Source of the DNA: an uncultured Muribaculaceae bacterium
Lineage (GTDB): Bacteria; Bacteroidota; Bacteroidia; Bacteroidales; Muribaculaceae
Assembly (NCBI GenBank): GCA_910584525.1
Contig: CAJUAT010000016.1
Span: 1-42,892, forward strand
Reading direction: 5' to 3'
DNA length: 42,892 nucleotides
Positions 16,766-25,653 of the stretch are shown piece after piece. Position 1 is the stretch's first letter; each line of letters begins with the position of its first letter. The notes beneath the pieces are model-generated. The model did no database searches and was not told the origin of the DNA. It worked only from the letters and a program-made list of their open reading frames with translations. Position numbers and translations under genes: made by a program.

Positions 16766-18037
16766 ATGCTATACTGGTTGTTTCAAATAGTTGACGGCAT
16801 AGACTTTCCGGGCCGCAACCTGATGGGATACATCACTTTCCGCGCAGGGATATCCTTTGCGTTGGCGCTGGTACTGGCTCTGGCCTTCGGCCACAGCATC
16901 ATCCGCCGTCTGCAACGCATGCAGATAGGCGAGGAGGTGCGCAACCTCGGCCTCGAAGGGCAGATGCAGAAGAAAGGCACCCCCACAATGGGAGGTATCA
17001 TAATAATCCTGGCCACCCTCCTGCCATGCCTCCTGATGGGTAACCTCGAGAACATTTACCTCCTGCTGATGATCATCACCACGCTATGGATGGGTAGCAT
17101 AGGTTTCCTCGACGACTTCCGCAAGCTGAAGTTCCATAACAAGGATGGCCTCAAAGGGAAATACAAAGTGATCGGTCAGGTAGGCCTCGGCCTTGTGGTG
17201 GGCATCACCATGTGGCTGTCGCCGGCCATTGTGATGAGCGAGAATTTCGAGACGGTGAGTGCCGGAAACGACTCCGTAACGGAAGTGGTGGTATCCACCG
17301 AACAGATAAAGTCGCCGCAGACCACCATACCATTCGTGAAGAACAACAACTTCAACTATGAATGGCTCACATCGTGGGTGTCGGACGCCGAAGCGGCCCA
17401 GACGCTGGGATGGCTCGTATTCGTGCTGGTGGTGATAATAGTGGTCACGGCCGTCTCCAACGGCGCCAACCTCACCGACGGCATCGACGGCCTTTGCGCC
17501 GGCACTTCCGCAATAATAGGCATCGCCCTGCTGATAATGGCTTACCTCGGCGGTAACGTGATATACTCCAGTTATCTCAACATCATGTACATACCCGGTT
17601 CGGAGGAGCTGGTGGTGTACGCGGCCGCATTCATAGGGGCGCTGGTGGGATTCCTGTGGTACAACGCATTTCCGGCACAGGTGTTCATGGGCGACACCGG
17701 CTCCCTGGCCCTCGGCGGAATCCTCGCCGTGTTCGCTATCCTCATCCGCAAGGAGCTTCTCATTCCGCTCCTTTGCCTCATATTCTTCCTCGAGGATGTG
17801 TCGGTGATGATCCAGGTGGGATATTACAGATATACCCGCAAACGCTATGGAGAGGGGAGAAGGGTGTTCAAGATGACGCCCCTGCACCATCATTTCCAGA
17901 AAGCCGCCGACCCTGCCGCCAAAGTGCTCTGGAACTCCCCCGTACAGCCCATTCCCGAATCAAAGCTGGTGACAAGATTCTGGATTGTAGGCATTCTTCT
18001 GGCGGTGCTCACTTTTGTAACTCTTAAGATACGATGA
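16766..18037 (+). CDS. mraY: Phospho-N-acetylmuramoyl-pentapeptide-transferase MraY
   Basis: MraY transfers phospho-MurNAc-pentapeptide to undecaprenyl phosphate, forming lipid I at the inner membrane. The 423-residue polytopic protein has GTPTMGGI, the Asp-rich DDFRK, NGANLTDGIDGLCAG, FMGDTGSLALGG and the PLHHHF motif, all family signatures. It is longer than E. coli MraY (about 360) because of a polar insert at about residues 155-205 (NFETVSAGNDSVTEVVVSTE), which is predicted to be an external loop and is usual in Bacteroidetes. The stop codon overlaps the murD start (ATGA). Confidence 0.98.
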   Translation: MLYWLFQIVDGIDFPGRNLMGYITFRAGISFALALVLALAFGHSIIRRLQRMQIGEEVRNLGLEGQMQKKGTPTMGGIIIILATLLPCLLMGNLENIYLLLMIITTLWMGSIGFLDDFRKLKFHNKDGLKGKYKVIGQVGLGLVVGITMWLSPAIVMSENFETVSAGNDSVTEVVVSTEQIKSPQTTIPFVKNNNFNYEWLTSWVSDAEAAQTLGWLVFVLVVIIVVTAVSNGANLTDGIDGLCAGTSAIIGIALLIMAYLGGNVIYSSYLNIMYIPGSEELVVYAAAFIGALVGFLWYNAFPAQVFMGDTGSLALGGILAVFAILIRKELLIPLLCLIFFLEDVSVMIQVGYYRYTRKRYGEGRRVFKMTPLHHHFQKAADPAAKVLWNSPVQPIPESKLVTRFWIVGILLAVLTFVTLKIR

Positions 18038-19401
18038 ACGAAACATTACGACATACTACAGGATTCTTAGTGGTGCTTGGCGGCGGCGAAAGCGGCGCCG
18101 GCGCCGCCGTGCTCGGCAAAGTCAAGGGATACGACGTGCTGCTGAGCGATTCGGGAACGATAGCCCCCAAATACAAGGAACTCCTTGAAAAAGAGGGCAT
18201 TGAATACGAAGAGGGCGGACACAGTGTAGACCGCATTATGAACGCCGACACGGTGATAAAGAGCCCCGGCATTCCTCCCACGGCACCCCTCGTAAAAGCT
18301 CTCGCCGACAAGGGCACGCCCATACTGTCGGAGATTGAGTTTGCCGGCAGATACACCGACGCAAAAATGGTGTGCATCACCGGCAGCAACGGCAAGACCA
18401 CCACTACCCTGCTCACCTACCATATCCTCAAGGAAGCGGGGCTTGACGTGGGCCTCGCCGGAAATGTAGGCAAGAGTCTCGCTCTGCAGGTGGCCCGCGA
18501 AAACCACGACATATATGTGATAGAGCTCTCTTCATTCCAGCTCGAGAACATGTATGATTTCAAGGCTGACGTGGCGGTGATCATGAACATCACCCCCGAC
18601 CATATGGACCGCTACGACCATAAGATGGAGAACTATGTGGCGGCGAAATTCCGCATACTTCGCAACCAGACGAAAGATGACTTTTTCATCTACTGGCAGG
18701 ATGATCCTGTTGTGACGTCGCAGATCAGCGCCGTACAGGCCGAGGCGCTGCGTCTTCCCTTCGGCGAGATGCGCGAGGAGGGAACCGCCGCGTGGGTCGA
18801 CGACAACAATGTGGTGCATTTCCACACCCCCATGGACGTGTTCGAGATTCCACGCGACAGGCTGGCCCTTCCCGGCCTACACAACCTCTACAACTCCATG
18901 GCGGCAGGCCTCAGCGCATCGCTGTTCAACATCCGCAACGAAAGCATCTGCAAGGCCCTCAGCGATTTCGAAGCCGTGGAACACCGCCTCGAATATGTCG
19001 ATACCGTGAACGGCGTCAGATACATCAACGACTCCAAGGCCACCAATGTCAATTCCACATGGTATGCCCTGGAGAGCATGACCTCTCCCACCGTGCTCAT
19101 ACTCGGCGGCAAGGACAAGGGCAACGACTATTCGGAAATCGAGGAGCTCGTGCGCAAGCGTGTCAAAGCCATAGTATGCATGGGCAAGGATAATGCCAAG
19201 CTGCTCGACTTCTTCGGCGACAAGGTATCGGAAATACGCGACACCCACAGCATGGACGAAGCCGTGGCTGAATGCGCCCGTCTCGCCGCTCCCGGCGATA
19301 CCGTGCTCCTCTCCCCATGCTGCGCAAGCTTCGACCTATTCAAAAGTTACGAACACCGCGGCGACCTCTTCAAGGAGGCTGTCAGAAGACTTCACGGATA
19401 A
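18034..19401 (+). CDS. murD: UDP-N-acetylmuramoylalanine-D-glutamate ligase MurD
   Basis: MurD adds D-glutamate to UDP-MurNAc-L-Ala. The 455-residue protein starts with a nucleotide-binding fold (FLVVLGGGESGAGAAVL). It has the Mur ligase ATP site CITGSNGKTTTTLLTYH (about 112-128), the IELSSFQLE segment, the MNITPDHMDRY motif and INDSKATNVNSTWYAL, which are MurD-specific. Its start overlaps the mraY stop by 4 nt, and ftsW follows after 2 nt, so the three are translationally linked. Confidence 0.98.
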   Translation: MNETLRHTTGFLVVLGGGESGAGAAVLGKVKGYDVLLSDSGTIAPKYKELLEKEGIEYEEGGHSVDRIMNADTVIKSPGIPPTAPLVKALADKGTPILSEIEFAGRYTDAKMVCITGSNGKTTTTLLTYHILKEAGLDVGLAGNVGKSLALQVARENHDIYVIELSSFQLENMYDFKADVAVIMNITPDHMDRYDHKMENYVAAKFRILRNQTKDDFFIYWQDDPVVTSQISAVQAEALRLPFGEMREEGTAAWVDDNNVVHFHTPMDVFEIPRDRLALPGLHNLYNSMAAGLSASLFNIRNESICKALSDFEAVEHRLEYVDTVNGVRYINDSKATNVNSTWYALESMTSPTVLILGGKDKGNDYSEIEELVRKRVKAIVCMGKDNAKLLDFFGDKVSEIRDTHSMDEAVAECARLAAPGDTVLLSPCCASFDLFKSYEHRGDLFKEAVRRLHG

Positions 19402-19403
19402 TC

Positions 19404-20828
19404 ATGGCGGAACCTCTTTACGACTCGCTTGAGATCCGGGAGACTGTGGATGGGGCGACCTTCACGGCAGGCGATACCAAAACATCGGGAAACGCCGCGC
19501 CTAAAAGCCCCAAGCCCATGGCCAAGGTGCGCCGTCCTGACCCATATCTCTGGGGTATATATCTCATGCTTCTGGTCATAAGCGTTGTGGAGCTGTTCTC
19601 GGCATCGAGCACCGAGATTGTCGGCGAGGATGTATACGGGCCTCTCACGCGCCATTGCATCTTTCTGGTGATGGGGCTGGTGATAGTGCTGTGGCTCCAG
19701 CGCACCCCCTACGTGATAATATGCCGGCTGTCATGGGTTTTCGCGGCCCTGTCGCTGGGGCTTGTGCTGTTGTCGTCGTTCATGGGTGTCGAAATCAACG
19801 GCGCCCAGCGCGCCATCTCCCTGGGCGGCGGCATGACCATACAGCCTGCCGAAATCGTGAAGCTCTCGGTGGTATGCCTGCTCGCATACATCCTGGGACG
19901 CAACCAGCGCCCCGGCGGCGTGTCGAACCAGGGAGTCATTACCGCGGCTATCGTCGTGGTGGTGTTCGGCGCATGCCTGTTCCGTAACGGCCTTACCAAC
20001 ATGATTCTGCTCATGGGCGTCAGCGTGACCATGATGATTATCGGCGGCATACCCATCAGGAAGATGGTATACGTGCTCATGGCCTATGCCATAGGCGCCG
20101 GCGCCGTCTATCTCGTGAAGAGCGCCTCCCCTGCCGGCTCCTCGGAGTTCGAGAAAGTGAAGCAGGAACAGTTCCTCGCCTCTGCCGGCACGCACGCCAC
20201 CGCATCGGTCAACATCGGAGCCTCCGGAAAAGCCTCCGAAAAAATCGACCGCACGGAGACTCGTCTTAAACGCATGAAGAACTTCTTCCACGGCGTGCAT
20301 CCCGACGACCCCATCACCGACGACAACCGTCAGGTGATGCTGGCGAAATTCGCGCAGGCCAACGGGGGAGTGATCGGCCAGGGTCCCGGCAATTCTCGCG
20401 AAAGCGCCCGCCTGCCACTCGCCTTCTCCGACTACATATACTCCATCATCGTGGAGGACACAGGCTTTGTGGGCGGCGTGCTCGTGCTTGTGCTCTTCCT
20501 GCTGATGCTCGCCAGAGCCGGCAGAATCGCCTTCAAATGCTCGCGGGCCCTCCCCGCATTCCTCATCCTGGGGTGTGCCGTGATGATTGTGTTCCAGGCT
20601 CTGGTACACATGGCTATAGTCACGGGCCTGTTCCCCGTGTCAGGGCAGCCTCTCCCCTTCATCTCCAAAGGGGGCACCTCCGTGCTGGTGATGTCGGCCG
20701 CGCTGGGACTCATGCTGTCGGTAAGCCGGTTCGCCTCATTCACCTCCGACGGAAAAGCCATAAAGGCCGAGCTTAACGCTCTACCCGAGGACATGCAGGC
20801 CAGCAACTTCAGCGCTGCCGAGAAATAA
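19404..20828 (+). CDS. ftsW: Septal peptidoglycan glycosyltransferase FtsW (SEDS family)
   Basis: FtsW polymerises lipid II glycan at the septum together with FtsI. The 474-residue polytopic protein is placed at the ATG at 19404, 2 nt after the murD stop; the reading frame extends further upstream but only antiparallel to MurD coding sense. It has a soluble N-terminal extension (about 45 residues), then membrane segments, with AQRAISLGGGMTIQPAEIVKLS, where Glu and Lys match the family. Further signatures are FAQANGGVIGQGPGNS, YSIIVEDTGFVGG, and a C-terminal PVSGQPLPFISKGGTS. The large loop around residues 235-310 is typical. Confidence 0.96.
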   Translation: MAEPLYDSLEIRETVDGATFTAGDTKTSGNAAPKSPKPMAKVRRPDPYLWGIYLMLLVISVVELFSASSTEIVGEDVYGPLTRHCIFLVMGLVIVLWLQRTPYVIICRLSWVFAALSLGLVLLSSFMGVEINGAQRAISLGGGMTIQPAEIVKLSVVCLLAYILGRNQRPGGVSNQGVITAAIVVVVFGACLFRNGLTNMILLMGVSVTMMIIGGIPIRKMVYVLMAYAIGAGAVYLVKSASPAGSSEFEKVKQEQFLASAGTHATASVNIGASGKASEKIDRTETRLKRMKNFFHGVHPDDPITDDNRQVMLAKFAQANGGVIGQGPGNSRESARLPLAFSDYIYSIIVEDTGFVGGVLVLVLFLLMLARAGRIAFKCSRALPAFLILGCAVMIVFQALVHMAIVTGLFPVSGQPLPFISKGGTSVLVMSAALGLMLSVSRFASFTSDGKAIKAELNALPEDMQASNFSAAEK

Positions 20829-20891
20829 CGTATTTATACTGCTGTTGAGATTTCCACTGTTATTGAGACGGAATATTCCGCTTTGCCAGAC

Positions 20892-22016
20892 ATGAAAAAG
20901 AGAAAACCGAGAATATTGATAAGCGGCGGCGGCACGGGAGGACACATCTTCCCGGCGCTGTCGATAGCCAACGCATTGAAGCGTCGCCTCGATGCGGAAA
21001 TATTGTTTGTGGGAGCCGAGAACCGTATGGAGATGGAACGAGTGCCGGCCGCCGGCTACAACATCAAGGGGCTTCCCGTGGCCGGCTTCGACCGTCGCCA
21101 TCTCTTGCGCAACATCAGTGTGCTCATGAAGCTGCGCAAATCGCTATCCATGGCCAAGGGTATCGTCAAGGATTTCCGTCCCGACATAGCCGTCGGCGTG
21201 GGAGGCTATTGCTCGGGACCCACCCTGAAGGCTGCCCAGAAGGCGGGCGTGCCGACCCTTATCCAGGAACAGAACTCCTATGCCGGGGTCACCAACAAGC
21301 TGCTGGCCGCCAAAGCCAAGGCAATATGCGTGGCTTATCCCGGCATGGAACGTTTCTTCCCTGCCGAGTCGATAGTGATGACGGGAAATCCCATACGGCG
21401 CGACCTCGTGGAGCATGCTCCCGATGCCGGCGAGGCCAGAAAGGGCTTCGGACTCGACCCGGAACGCCCCACGGTGCTCGTGATCGGCGGCAGTCTCGGC
21501 GCCCTTACCCTCAATGAAAGCCTCGAAAAGGGGATAACCTCTCTCGCCGACAAGGGTATTCAGGTGATATGGCAGACGGGTAAAAACTTCGGCGACAGGG
21601 GAGTGAAGGCCGTACAGGGCCTCAAAGGTATCGTGGTCACCAAATTCATCTCCGACATGGCGGCTGCATATGCTGCGGCCGACGTGGTGGTGTCGCGTGC
21701 CGGAGCATCTTCCATTTCAGAGCTTGAGGCTCTCGGCAAGCCTTGCATACTCGTACCCTCGCCCAACGTGGCCGAAGACCATCAGACAAAGAATGCGCGG
21801 GCGCTCTCCGACCGCGACGCCGCTGTCTTCATCGCCGACGCCGATGCCCGCGACAAACTCGTGACCGGTATCATTGACCTGCTTGCCGACAAGGACAGAC
21901 AGGCCGTGATGACCCGTAATATAAAGAAACTCGCCCTTCCCGACAGCGACAACCGCATTGTGGATGAGGTGATTCGCATTCTTAACGACAACTCTACAAA
22001 CTATACAAAAGAATAG
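20892..22016 (+). CDS. murG: Lipid II synthase MurG (UDP-GlcNAc transferase)
   Basis: MurG is the peripheral inner-membrane enzyme that adds GlcNAc to lipid I, giving lipid II. The 374-residue protein begins MKKRKPRILISGGGTGGHIF, the family's first glycine-rich loop. It also has GVGGYCSGPTLKAAQKAGVP, IQEQNSYAGVTNKLLA, the second loop VIGGSLGALTLNE, and SRAGASSISELEALGKPCIL for UDP-GlcNAc binding. The ATG at 20892 gives the normal N-terminus; an in-frame TTG at 20883 is less likely. A 63-bp spacer separates it from ftsW. Confidence 0.98.
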   Translation: MKKRKPRILISGGGTGGHIFPALSIANALKRRLDAEILFVGAENRMEMERVPAAGYNIKGLPVAGFDRRHLLRNISVLMKLRKSLSMAKGIVKDFRPDIAVGVGGYCSGPTLKAAQKAGVPTLIQEQNSYAGVTNKLLAAKAKAICVAYPGMERFFPAESIVMTGNPIRRDLVEHAPDAGEARKGFGLDPERPTVLVIGGSLGALTLNESLEKGITSLADKGIQVIWQTGKNFGDRGVKAVQGLKGIVVTKFISDMAAAYAAADVVVSRAGASSISELEALGKPCILVPSPNVAEDHQTKNARALSDRDAAVFIADADARDKLVTGIIDLLADKDRQAVMTRNIKKLALPDSDNRIVDEVIRILNDNSTNYTKE

Positions 22017-22020
22017 GATA

Positions 22021-23409
22021 GTGGACAAGAAACTCTATTTTGTAGGAGCCGGGGGTATAGGTATGGCCAATCTTGTGCGATATTATCTTGCGCACGGAGC
22101 CATAGTGGGAGGTTACGACCGGGCACCGTCGGAGCTTACCGACACTCTGGAAAAGGAGGGACTGGTATTCACCCACATAGCCGACCGGAACGAGATTCCG
22201 GAAGTTTTCCGCAATCCTGCGGAAACACTTGTAGTGTACACCCCTGCGGTGCCTGCCGACAATGATATTCTGTCATGGTTCAGGCAGGAGGGATTCCGGG
22301 TGATCAAACGTGCGGAGCTTCTGGGCCGCATCACAAGCCATACCAAGGGTATATGCGTGGCCGGCTCTCACGGCAAGACCACCACCTGCTCGATGATCGC
22401 CAACATCCTCAGGGATGCGAAACCTGGCTGCACCGCCTTCCTCGGAGGCATCCTCCGCAACACAGGCTCCAACCTCGTGCTCGACGAGAAATCGTGCTAT
22501 TCCGTCATAGAAGCCGACGAATACGACAGGTCGTTCCACCGGCTTCATCCCTGGACCGCGATAGTGACCAGCACCGACCCCGACCATCTGGACATCTACG
22601 GCGACAAGGAACACTATCTTGAGGCCTTCAGCCATTTCACATCGCTGATCATGCCCGGCGGCCATCTTCTCGTACATACGGGATTGGAGTTTGAGCCCCG
22701 GATAGGCGAGGGGGTCAGCATAGCCACCTATAGCGGCCATGGCGATGCCGACTGGCATGCCGACGACATCCTCTTCGGCGAGGGTCGTATCTCTTTCACT
22801 CTCTGCGGCCCTGACGGCGTGAGAATCGAGAATCTGAGTCCCGGCGTACCGGTGGAAATCAATATCGACAATGCTGTGGCTGCTGCGACGGCGGCTCATC
22901 TCGCCGGTGCCTCCGACGAGGAGATTCGCCGTGGCCTCGCCTCTTTCAAGGGAGCCCGCAGAAGGTTCGAGATATGGAACGACGGTACCGACGGCTCCCC
23001 GATACTTATCGACGACTATGCCCACTCCCCCAACGAAATCCGTGCCAGCATAGCCTCGGTCAGAAAACTATATCCGGGTCACCGGCTCACGGTGGTGTTC
23101 CAGCCTCACCTCTATACCCGCACACGCGACTTCGCCGATGGATTCATAGATGCCCTGTCGGGTTGCGACCAGCTTATTATGCCCGAGATATATCCCGCAC
23201 GCGAACTGCCGATTCCAGGAGTATCCTCGCACATGATTCTCGACAAGGTGAAGGGACCTGACAAAACCTACTGCGAGCGGAAAAATTTGCTGAATCTGAT
23301 AAAAAATATTAATTTTGACATCTTGATGACACTGGGGGCAGCCGACATTGACCGGTTGCTTCCGGAGATTTCGCATATCTTGAAAGGAAAGCGGAGGATA
23401 ACGGAGTGA
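22021..23409 (+). CDS. murC: UDP-N-acetylmuramate-L-alanine ligase MurC
   Basis: MurC starts the stem peptide by adding L-alanine to UDP-MurNAc. The 462-residue protein starts with GTG, 4 nt after the murG stop. It shows YFVGAGGIGMANLVRYYLA, the ATP site VAGSHGKTTTCSMIANIL (about 117-134), EADEYDRSFHRL, TSTDPDHLDIY and DDYAHSPNEIRAS, all MurC signatures. The last codons overlap the GTG start of ftsQ (GTGA). No D-Ala-D-Ala ligase domain is fused to it. Confidence 0.97.
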   Translation: MDKKLYFVGAGGIGMANLVRYYLAHGAIVGGYDRAPSELTDTLEKEGLVFTHIADRNEIPEVFRNPAETLVVYTPAVPADNDILSWFRQEGFRVIKRAELLGRITSHTKGICVAGSHGKTTTCSMIANILRDAKPGCTAFLGGILRNTGSNLVLDEKSCYSVIEADEYDRSFHRLHPWTAIVTSTDPDHLDIYGDKEHYLEAFSHFTSLIMPGGHLLVHTGLEFEPRIGEGVSIATYSGHGDADWHADDILFGEGRISFTLCGPDGVRIENLSPGVPVEINIDNAVAAATAAHLAGASDEEIRRGLASFKGARRRFEIWNDGTDGSPILIDDYAHSPNEIRASIASVRKLYPGHRLTVVFQPHLYTRTRDFADGFIDALSGCDQLIMPEIYPARELPIPGVSSHMILDKVKGPDKTYCERKNLLNLIKNINFDILMTLGAADIDRLLPEISHILKGKRRITE

Positions 23410-24296
23410 AAAAGAGGGGATTCCAAAAGCTCCTGAAGTGGAGTTGTCTGACGTTACTGATGGGCTACGTTGTTGCAATCACGGTATGGGCCCGTCAGGA
23501 GGCCTCGCGGCATGTATGCCGTGAGATCAACGTCTATGTGGACGCCGCTCCCCCTCTTGACTCCATAGTGCGCAAGGGCGTGCTCGAGGAACTCGGCTCA
23601 TATCCCGGGAAAATCAAGGGCGTGCCGATCGACCAGATAGATACGCGGAGCATCAACAGATACCTGGGGGCGCTCAACACTTTCGAGACCGTCAACAGCA
23701 TGGTATCGGCCTCCGGCGAGCTCCGTATCGACGTGGTGCCCATGATTCCCGTGATGCGCGTATTCTTCGGCGACAATTCGTATTACATCAACAAGGATGG
23801 CAAGCATATAGCGAGCAATGCCGAATTTTACAACGACGTACCGCTGGTGACGGGGCATTTCACGCACAGTTTCCAGCCTCATATGGTATTGCCACTGGTG
23901 CGGTTTATCGTCAGCGACCCCGACATGCGAGAGCTTACGGCTATGATTGAGGCTCACGACAGCCGCAACCTGCTTGTGATACCCAAGATTGCGGGGCATG
24001 TGGTGAATTTCGGCGACACCACGCGGCTCGCCGAGAAACGCGACGCCCTGAAACTCTTCTATTCCAAGGTGATGCCTTACAAGGGATGGGAAGAATACGA
24101 CACCATCTCAGTGAAATTCCGGGGCCAGGTGGTGGCCACACGCCGCGACAAGACCCGTCTCAACGTCAACTCCGAACCCATCGAGGAGGAAGACCTTGAG
24201 GAGGCCACGCTGCCCGACGTGACGCCCGCCGCCGTTAACAACGCCGCCAATACCTCCACTCCGGAACAACAAACAAAACAACCTTCCGGAGCGTAA
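23406..24296 (+). CDS. ftsQ: Cell division protein FtsQ/DivIB
   Basis: This 296-residue bitopic protein has a short basic N-terminus, one membrane helix (about 12-28) and a periplasmic region resembling the Bacteroidetes FtsQ domain. VCREINVYVDAAPPLDSIV would correspond to a weak POTRA segment, and PYKGWEEYDTISVKFRGQVVA to the beta domain. A Glu/Pro/Thr-rich tail of about 40 residues is probably disordered. The start is a GTG overlapping the murC stop. Primary sequence similarity is low in this family; the position between murC and ftsA, topology and length support the call. Confidence 0.93.
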   Translation: MKKRGFQKLLKWSCLTLLMGYVVAITVWARQEASRHVCREINVYVDAAPPLDSIVRKGVLEELGSYPGKIKGVPIDQIDTRSINRYLGALNTFETVNSMVSASGELRIDVVPMIPVMRVFFGDNSYYINKDGKHIASNAEFYNDVPLVTGHFTHSFQPHMVLPLVRFIVSDPDMRELTAMIEAHDSRNLLVIPKIAGHVVNFGDTTRLAEKRDALKLFYSKVMPYKGWEEYDTISVKFRGQVVATRRDKTRLNVNSEPIEEEDLEEATLPDVTPAAVNNAANTSTPEQQTKQPSGA

Positions 24297-24321
24297 TAAG
24301 AATCGAATGCATACAGCTACC

Positions 24322-25635
24322 ATGAGCAAAGAAAGATATGTCGCTGCCATAGAAGTGAGCAGTTCCAAAATAATGGCCGTCGTGGGGAAAGTGACCGACG
24401 ACGACGGGCACGTAGAAGTGATAGCCACCGAGCAGGAACGCGGAGTGGAGGGGGTGCGTTACGGCATCGTCCAGAACCTTGAGGAGACCTCCATGCGCAT
24501 CACTCGCATTCTGGAGCGTCTGGAACGCAAGCCGGCCATAGCCCCGCGCACCATCACCAGCGCTTTTGTCGGCCTCTCAGGTCGCTCCCTGAGAAGCATC
24601 TGCACCACTGTGTCGCAGACTCTCCCCGCCGATACCGAAATCACTCAGGAAATACTCGACAGGCTGCACCGCCAGGCCCTCGACACCGACATCGACTCAT
24701 CGCTCACGGTAGTGGATGCCATACCGCGCACCTACCGCGTAGGAAAGTATGATACCCAGTCGCCGAAGGGTTCGGTAGGCAACGACATCACCGCCACCTA
24801 CGACCTGATAGTATGCCGTCCGGAAATGCGCCGCAACCTCACCAAGACGCTCACCGACAAGGCTCAGCTGGAGATTAAGGGTTTTGTGGTGACGGCTCTC
24901 AGCGCGGCCCAGGTGATTCTCAGCAGCGAGGAGAAACGCCAGGGTTGCATGCTCGTAGACATGGGCGCCGAAACAACTACCGTGACCATCTATAAGAACG
25001 GCCATCTCTCCTATTTCGCCACTCTCCCCATGGGAGGCCGCAACATCACACGCGACATCACAAGCCTCAACGTCCTCGAAGAGAAAGCCGAAGACATAAA
25101 GGTCACTTCCGGCAACGCCATGGCTCACGACTCGCAGTCGTCGCTGAACTTCGGCGGCCTCAAGATGTCGGAGGTTTCCAACATCATAGTGGCACGCGCC
25201 GAGGAGATTGTGGCCAACATCATAGAGCAGATCACCTATGCCGGTCTCAAGGAAAGCGACCTCCCCGGTGGAATAGTATGCATAGGAGGAGGAGCCAAGC
25301 TCAACGGCATCCTCGACCTGCTGGCCAACAAGACGGGGCTTGCGGTACGTCGCGGCAATCTCCCCACCTACATCACCGTGTCTGACACAAGAGCCCCCAT
25401 ATCGGAAGTGCTCCAGGCCATAAGCATTCTCTACGGCGGAGCCACCAATTCCACCGACGAATGCCTTGAGGTGGTGGAGAACCAGGATCTGCCTGTCACC
25501 GGCACAGGGCATCCCGACGATCCGGCACCCAGCCCCGACAAACCGGCCAAGAAACGGCCCAAATGGTACGAGAAGATGCGCGACCGCATGGCTAACGCCT
25601 TCGGCAGCAATGAAGATGATTCCGACCTCCTGTAA
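24322..25635 (+). CDS. ftsA: Cell division protein FtsA
   Basis: FtsA is the actin-like ATPase that tethers FtsZ filaments to the membrane and recruits later divisome proteins. The 437-residue protein begins MSKERYVAAIEVSSSKIMAV, an actin-fold phosphate-1 loop in which the usual DIGTSK is EVSSSK. It also has VDMGAETTTVTIYKNG (phosphate 2), GGIVCIGGGAKLNGI (adenosine motif) and the 1C subdomain. The C-terminus KKRPKWYEKMRDRMANAF is an amphipathic basic helix suited to membrane binding, followed by an acidic tail. A start 15 nt upstream (24307) is possible. Confidence 0.96.
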   Translation: MSKERYVAAIEVSSSKIMAVVGKVTDDDGHVEVIATEQERGVEGVRYGIVQNLEETSMRITRILERLERKPAIAPRTITSAFVGLSGRSLRSICTTVSQTLPADTEITQEILDRLHRQALDTDIDSSLTVVDAIPRTYRVGKYDTQSPKGSVGNDITATYDLIVCRPEMRRNLTKTLTDKAQLEIKGFVVTALSAAQVILSSEEKRQGCMLVDMGAETTTVTIYKNGHLSYFATLPMGGRNITRDITSLNVLEEKAEDIKVTSGNAMAHDSQSSLNFGGLKMSEVSNIIVARAEEIVANIIEQITYAGLKESDLPGGIVCIGGGAKLNGILDLLANKTGLAVRRGNLPTYITVSDTRAPISEVLQAISILYGGATNSTDECLEVVENQDLPVTGTGHPDDPAPSPDKPAKKRPKWYEKMRDRMANAFGSNEDDSDLL

Positions 25636-25653
25636 CGCTTTAATACTCCCACA

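Noticed and set aside
19272..19403. Upstream in-frame extension of ftsW
   Set aside because: It lies wholly inside murD in another frame and is Arg-rich; the ATG at 19404, 2 nt after the murD stop, gives the normal FtsW N-terminus.
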